From: Sunxiuqinia sp963974515 | Lineage (GTDB): Bacteria; Bacteroidota; Bacteroidia; Bacteroidales; Prolixibacteraceae | Length of the DNA: 64,000 nucleotides | Direction: 5' to 3' | NCBI RefSeq assembly: GCF_963974515.1 | Contig: NZ_CAXBDD010000008.1 | Span: 1-64,000 of the forward strand | Shown: in pieces, positions 59,830-64,000 of the stretch | Layout of the letters: each line of letters starts with the position of its first letter | Numbering within the stretch: position 1 is the first letter of the stretch | The notes under the pieces: model-generated | Told to the model about the DNA's origin: nothing | The model's input: only the letters and a program-made list of their open reading frames with translations | Database searches by the model: none | Position numbers and translations under genes: made by a program

Positions 59830-61110
59830 TCAAATGTTGACTAATTCCCACGGATGTAGATGAAGAATACCTTCATAGTTCGAATATTTCATATCATCAA
59901 GAGAAACAACATACTTTTCATAGTTATCTTTTATCTGTAAAAGGTTGCCAAATTCTCTGTTTATAACATTTTCGTTGTTTAATAAATAGCATACCTGAAC
60001 ATAAATTATCCTATCAACCTTTTGGGCAATAAAATCAATCTCGAGATTATTTAATACTCCAACCTGCACTTCATATCCCATACGTTTTAGTTGCAGGTAA
60101 ACGTAATTTTCAAGATTATATTCTACATCTGTCGGAAGAAATCCAAACAAGAAATTTTTAAAAGCCAAATCATTCAGATAATATTTACAGGCACCTCCGA
60201 GTACTTGTTTCCCTCGTAAATTAAAACGATCTGCCTGATGAAAAATAAAGGCATCAGTTAAATACTGCACATAACTTGAAACAGTTTCATAATTTGTTTT
60301 TTTCTGTTTGCTTTTAAAATAACTGATAATATTACTTATCGATGTCAGGTTTCCTATATTAACCGCAAGAAACTTAAATAGTTCTTCCAGTAATGGTAAA
60401 TCCTTAATTTTATGTCTGTCCAGTATATCGCGTAAAATGACAGTATCTTTTAAACTGGCTATGTAATTGCGTTTAAGTTCTTCTGAATTAAGATGAAACA
60501 ATTCAGGTAAACCTCCGGTTTTAAGATATTCAAGAAAACCTTCCTTTCCCAGAGTTAATTCCCTTACATCCAAAAATTCGGAATAATCAAAAGGCAAGAT
60601 CTCAAATTCAACATATCTGCCTGATAGTAATGTTGCTAATTCTCCTGATAATAAAGTAGAGTTTGAGCCGGAAACAAATAGCTCGTAATCCTGTGTAAAA
60701 TCCTGAGAATATGAATTAACAAAGGTTTCCCATCCTTCAATATTTTGCACTTCATCAAGAAAAATATAGATCTTTCCTTTTACCTGCAATTGAGTTCGAT
60801 AAATGGAAAACAACTCCTCTAAGTCTGAAGCTGTTTGTATTTCATCAAATGCAATAAATTCCTTATTCAAAAAGAACAAATTCTTTGGATCAACATTCTT
60901 ATTCGTAATGAGATAATTCATTATTTGTCGTAACAGATAACTCTTTCCGGATCGACGTTGACCTACCAGTACTTTTACCAAACGAGTATCCAGAAATCCA
61001 GCTATTTTTTCAAGATATTGCTTACGCTCATAACCGATCTGTATTGTTTGTCCTTCCCAGGCATTATATCTTTTTGTTTTCTCAAATATACTTGCAATTT
61101 TTTCAGCCAT
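59830..61110 (-). CDS. AAA_14/DUF4143 ATP-binding protein
   Basis: This 426-residue protein belongs to the archaeal-type AAA_14/DUF4143 family. Walker A is LVGQRRSGKSYLLRQ, Walker B is IYIFLDEVQNIEGWE, the sensor region is LFVSGSNSTLLSGE, and a C-terminal domain has a weak PD-(D/E)XK-like pattern (LEIDFIAQK ... YVQVCY). Such proteins are abundant in accessory DNA and their role is unknown. Codon choice is visibly AT-richer than its neighbours, which suggests horizontal acquisition. It lies alone with its own -7 box. Confidence 0.85.
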   Translation of the reverse strand: MAEKIASIFEKTKRYNAWEGQTIQIGYERKQYLEKIAGFLDTRLVKVLVGQRRSGKSYLLRQIMNYLITNKNVDPKNLFFLNKEFIAFDEIQTASDLEELFSIYRTQLQVKGKIYIFLDEVQNIEGWETFVNSYSQDFTQDYELFVSGSNSTLLSGELATLLSGRYVEFEILPFDYSEFLDVRELTLGKEGFLEYLKTGGLPELFHLNSEELKRNYIASLKDTVILRDILDRHKIKDLPLLEELFKFLAVNIGNLTSISNIISYFKSKQKKTNYETVSSYVQYLTDAFIFHQADRFNLRGKQVLGGACKYYLNDLAFKNFLFGFLPTDVEYNLENYVYLQLKRMGYEVQVGVLNNLEIDFIAQKVDRIIYVQVCYLLNNENVINREFGNLLQIKDNYEKYVVSLDDMKYSNYEGILHLHPWELVNI

Positions 61111-61163
61111 AGTTGAGTTTATTTTTATTTAGTGTATTTTTTCAAATGTACTTGAATTTTTTA
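61082..61163. repeat. Imperfect direct repeat at the start of the ATPase gene
   Basis: Two copies of a roughly 22-bp A/T-rich sequence (TCAAATATACTTGCAATTTT and TCAAATGTACTTGAATTTTT) lie 60 bp apart. The first copy is inside the 5' coding end and the second is upstream. Each contains a minus-strand TAnnTTTG match. Confidence 0.45.
61143..61150 (-). promoter_or_regulatory. -7 box (TACATTTG) of the AAA_14/DUF4143 gene
   Basis: On the minus strand TACATTTG matches TAnnTTTG and lies 33 nt before the ATG at 61110. No good -33 TTG is seen. In such AT-rich DNA chance matches are more likely. Confidence 0.35.
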
Positions 61164-61518
61164 TAATTATTTGGATATTTTCAGACTTATTTGAATTATT
61201 GTTGTGAAGTTATGTTTGTGACCTTACATCTATTTGACCTTTTCTGTCTATTCAATTCGACACATTAGCAATGTTTTTGTCGAACTTAATCGACACTTTT
61301 ATATCTAAATTGGCGCACAAGCTATAAAGATCACTTTTGTAGCCCCAATATGGTCAGTTCAGACGATACAAACCTATACATTGATATAAGCGCCCTGTTT
61401 GCATTTTCCAAGTACACTTTTTCTACCGACTTTTGGTGCCAATGAAAAGAAAAATATTCCCATTTTAATTATTTTCCAAATCCATTCTTAATCTCAAATC
61501 GTAAACACCCGCTCTTTC

Positions 61519-61738
61519 CAATTCAGGCATGAGGCAAAAGGAAACGGATATAAATGGACTGAAAGTAGGCGTTGGAGGACAGTAAATTGGCACGTGTTTT
61601 TACTCATACTTTGCTGCTAAGCTTCCTTTCGAAGCATGAGAAAGGAAGCTTAGCAGCAAAGAGAATCAACAATTTCAAAACTCTTGTCAATTTGCTGGCT
61701 GCGTTTATGCCGTAAGCTTTTGACGTCTGCCTGAATTG
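61519..61738. repeat. Outer 11-bp inverted repeat (CAATTCAGGCA)
   Basis: CAATTCAGGCA at 61519-61529 is repeated in inverse orientation at 61728-61738 (TGCCTGAATTG). It flanks the strong central palindrome almost concentrically (centres 61628.5 and 61635). Confidence 0.55.
61609..61661. repeat. Perfect 22-bp inverted repeat with 9-nt spacer
   Basis: The left arm is 61609-61630 (starts CTTTGCTGCTAAGC) and the right arm is 61640-61661 (ends GCTTAGCAGCAAAG), identical in reverse complement, with spacer GAAGCATGA. There is no U-tract and no close gene, so it is not an ordinary terminator. Confidence 0.85.
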
Positions 61739-61778
61739 AAATCAAATTGTTGAAGATTTGGGAAACCCATGCAAATTT

Positions 61779-61964
61779 TCACATTCGGTACCCTCTGTTC
61801 TTTTTCTTTTGTGGTTCAATTCTTTGATTTGATTCTTTTTTACGCTGCCTTTCCTGATCTTTCTCAGCCGGAATAGGCCCGTCTCTAATTAACTTTTGAA
61901 ATTCATAGTCAAGCGATGGATTTTGAATGACCTTAAAATATTCCTGTAGTTTATTTTGATCCAA
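61779..61964 (-). pseudogene. Short basic ORF fragment of unknown origin
   Basis: A 61-codon frame opening with TTG (open back to about 62005 without ATG) encodes a charged peptide with a Lys/Arg/Gln-rich end (QKKKNRGYRM). It lies directly behind the broken integrase and resembles no family I recognise. It is probably the tail of a lost gene. Confidence 0.25.
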
Positions 61965-62020
61965 CCGGTAGTCTATTTTTGAGTAACTAAACTGCCGGTC
62001 AACTTATGAACCATTAAAAA

Positions 62021-62923
62021 TCAGCTTGTTTTTGGTAAGTATAATTCCCTGGACAACATTCGTATTTCTCCTGCTTTAGTTCTGTCAATAATAATCCATT
62101 GGTTGCCATCATTTCCCGTCCGTATATGGTACTTTGCCAGTTTTGAGATGTCTGCATAGGAAAGGCCTGTGTAACAAGCAAAAAGAAAAAGACTTCAAAC
62201 AGTGTTAAGACGTTCAATTTCAATATTTTTCTTGCGTATTTCATTTAGCTCGTTCGATGTGAGATATTCACGTTTTGGTTTTTCGGTTTTCACTTGGAAT
62301 TTCACATAGGGATTTATCAAAATGTAATCCATCGCAACGGCTAAATTGAGTACTTTCTTCATGTGTTTGTGGTAACACCAGGCGGTATTAACACTATTAT
62401 TGAACTTGGTTTTCATGTACGCGTCAAAAGCATTAATAAATTTGTAGTCTATCGATTTCAATGCCCATTCATTCTTATTGTGGATATCAGAAAGAAAATT
62501 CACCAGCCGGGTCCTTGAGGTTTTATAGTGTTTCAGAGTTGTTGCAGAAAAGCCTTTGCCAATATTGGCTTTAATGGTATGCATGTAGGTGTCGAACATT
62601 TCTACTATCCCGTGTTCAGAGTCAATTTCACACAGTTTATCCTTTATGTCAGTTACATTGAAGCTTTTATTCTGGGCCTCAAACTGATTATAAATATCCA
62701 GGATATTGGTGGCAATCTTATCCAAACGATTATTGATCGTTTTAGCCTAGTTCGAAGATCCCGCCATTCTTTCTTTCACGGTATCCCATGCTCCTTTTTC
62801 GGTAAATACTTTTGTGGATATTTCTGCCCGTTTGCCTTTATAGGTAAATCTGGCATAAATTGGGCAAATATCATCCTGTTTTTTCTTCGAAGCCTTGAGT
62901 AAAAATACTATTGTAACCCTCAT
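62021..62923 (-). pseudogene. Tyrosine recombinase (phage integrase-like) pseudogene
   Basis: One continuous reading frame from an ATG at 62923 to a TGA at 62021-62023 encodes a Bacteroidetes-type integrase. It has an arm-type N-terminal domain (ICPIYARFTYKGKRAEIST), a SAM-like core-binding domain (TLKHYKTSRTRLVNFLSD), and the start of the catalytic domain (LFLFACYTGLSYADISKL, RTKAGEIRM). The frame is broken by TAG at 62747-62749 and TGA at 62195-62197, both in the same frame as the ATG. The catalytic His-x-x-Arg and Tyr region is absent, since the sequence ends before it. About 300 of the usual about 400 codons remain, so it cannot be active. Confidence 0.8.
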
Positions 62924-63370
62924 AATCCATAAATTTTAAAATTTAGGTCTCGCTTCACTGCTTAAAATTATATTATAGAAGGCACTTTTCAAACAGCAAA
63001 ACGAACCAACTGGCGTCAATTAATATTAAATGAATCAGTTAATTACGGAGATTAGCGATACCTGTCGGGTCTATTTAACCATAGGTCTCTATTTTGTCGC
63101 ATTTTTCTTGAATAATAAGCGTTTTTCTTTGATATTTCGGGAAAACAAAAAAGCGCTTAAATCATTGATTTTAAGCGCTTCTTTGTTTATTTGATTTTCA
63201 CCTAGTATCCGAGTTTCGGGTCCCAAGCTGTCGACGCGTCAATTATCAGTCTGCAAGTCCAAACACCTGCGATGAATGACTATCTAATGACCTCCAATGA
63301 CAAATAACTATTTATCCAAGGAACTGATCACTAATACCCAATCTTCCAATAATCAAGACCAATCGTCAAG
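62924..63370. other. Intergenic region between integrase remnant and alkaline phosphatase
   Basis: About 450 bp hold the phosphatase terminator (63141-63180) and no supportable gene. The part next to the integrase remnant is AT-rich. Confidence 0.5.
63141..63180 (-). terminator. Terminator downstream of the alkaline phosphatase gene
   Basis: AAGCGCTTAAATCA (63151-63164) pairs with TGATTTTAAGCGCTT (63166-63180) with one bulge, and the minus strand then runs into a T-rich tract. It lies about 190 nt after the stop codon. Confidence 0.7.
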
Positions 63371-64000
63371 TTACAAGCCCAACAGCTCCATCATTTTCTT
63401 CGGAATGTCGGTGTTGTCCATTATTCCGGTAAAGTGCTCCGCTCCCGGGCCAAAAGCAAAAACCGGAACCATCACGCCAGTATGTCCTCCGGTGGTAAAC
63501 TCGCCGTTAACGGTTTTCCTGGCGTAGTCACCATTGTTGATTCCCAAGCCTCCTGTTTCATGATCGGCCGTAACAACAATCAGCGTCTCGTTGTCTTTCG
63601 AAGCAAACTCCAGCGCTTTGGCGATGCAATGATCAAAATCGAGCATCTCTTCAACCAGGTAAATGGTGTTGTTTTGGTGTCCCGCCCAATCAATCTGGGA
63701 GCCTTCAACCATCAGAAAGAATCCGTTTTCGCTATGGCTGAGCAATTCAATAGCTTTGCCAGTGGCCCGTGGTAGCATATCTTTGCGCTCATCTACTCCT
63801 GGATTGTGCTCAAGAGCTGTTAATCCGGCCAATTTACCTGATTTGAACCGGTCAATTTCCTTCATATCCTGAAGCACGGTGTAACCTTTGCTTTCCAGTT
63901 CGCGAGCCAGGTTTCGGCCATCTTCCCGCTCCGTGAAATGCTTGTAGCCACCACCGATAAACACATCAATGTCGGTCTTCAGGAAATCGCCGGCAATGGC
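63371..64000 (-). CDS. Alkaline phosphatase, C-terminal part (runs off the window)
   Basis: The visible 209 or so codons are the C-terminal part of a PF00245-type alkaline phosphatase: FFLMVEGSQIDWAGHQN (metal-ligand Glu/Asp/His), IVVTADHETGGLG (Asp-His ligands) and TTGGHTGVMVPVFAFGPGAE (His ligand). The frame is open to base 64000, so the N-terminus with the catalytic Ser and any signal peptide lies beyond the right edge. Such enzymes are usually periplasmic or secreted and release phosphate from monoesters. All metal ligands visible in this part are present. Confidence 0.92.
   Translation of the reverse strand, partial: AIAGDFLKTDIDVFIGGGYKHFTEREDGRNLARELESKGYTVLQDMKEIDRFKSGKLAGLTALEHNPGVDERKDMLPRATGKAIELLSHSENGFFLMVEGSQIDWAGHQNNTIYLVEEMLDFDHCIAKALEFASKDNETLIVVTADHETGGLGINNGDYARKTVNGEFTTGGHTGVMVPVFAFGPGAEHFTGIMDNTDIPKKMMELLGL

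Larger units (their letters stand above)
61111..61778. other. Gene-poor, AT-rich region with nested inverted repeats
   Basis: No credible ORF is present. The stretch holds a perfect 22-bp inverted repeat at its centre and an 11-bp inverted repeat around it, described separately. It looks like decayed mobile or accessory DNA. Confidence 0.5.

Noticed and set aside
61111..61778. CRISPR array
   Set aside because: The repeats are inverted rather than regularly spaced direct repeats, and no cas gene lies in the window.

Overview
The window looks like a chromosome segment from a marine or environmental member of the Bacteroidota (Bacteroidia / Marinilabiliales-like). Supporting signs are a Na+-translocating NADH:quinone reductase operon, a type IX secretion plug protein, a hybrid two-component (HTCS) regulator, the short Bacteroidetes-type AMP nucleosidase, and a recurrent TAnnTTTG promoter element typical of this phylum. 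The exact genus cannot be read from the sequence alone. Gene order is dense, with many 1-14 nt overlaps, and most intergenic gaps are short.

Region 1 (1-15 kb). A PSP1/RicT-like protein faces a nine-gene minus-strand operon (about 12037 down to 1316). Its four promoter-proximal genes encode leucine/isovalerate catabolism enzymes: the methylcrotonyl-CoA carboxylase beta and alpha subunits, a methylglutaconyl-CoA hydratase-like enzyme and an acyl-CoA dehydrogenase. The next five encode type 2 IPP isomerase, class II HMG-CoA reductase, a GYDIA-type GHMP kinase (probable phosphomevalonate kinase), diphosphomevalonate decarboxylase and mevalonate kinase. Read as a pathway this runs isovaleryl-CoA -> methylcrotonyl-CoA -> methylglutaconyl-CoA -> HMG-CoA -> mevalonate -> IPP/DMAPP. 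Neither HMG-CoA lyase nor HMG-CoA synthase is in the window. This possible leucine-to-isoprenoid route is the most interesting system here. Upstream lie two radical-SAM tRNA methylthiotransferases.

Region 2 (15-32 kb). This part holds a divergent ferredoxin-reductase-like / flavodoxin-like pair, TrmN6, a small membrane protein, a 1370-aa HTCS regulator and a hybrid histidine kinase. It continues with recR, a GT2 glycosyltransferase fused to a degenerate phosphoglycosyl-transferase-like tail, a GNAT acetyltransferase, an HsdR-N-like nuclease-fold protein, amn, holA, a rhomboid protease, a class IV aminotransferase fold lacking its lysine, YqgE and a FtsB/DivIC protein.

Region 3 (32-59 kb). 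It contains pruA, a membrane PAS histidine kinase, the T9SS plug protein, nqrABCDEF with a clear promoter and terminator, divergent tadA/aspS, a cupin, and an ExbB-(4TM protein)-ExbD-ExbD energy-transducing operon. After these come tRNA-Ser(GGA), type I asparaginase, TatD, NADP-type glutamate dehydrogenase, a DEAD-box helicase, a 7TM histidine kinase, MntP, an acyltransferase and a bile-acid:Na+ symporter-like protein.

Region 4 (59.6-64 kb). This is a visibly AT-richer, decayed accessory patch. It has an AAA_14/DUF4143 ATPase, an integrase pseudogene with two in-frame stop codons and no catalytic domain, a fragmentary ORF, and a striking 22-bp inverted repeat. It is followed by the 3' part of an alkaline phosphatase that runs off the window.
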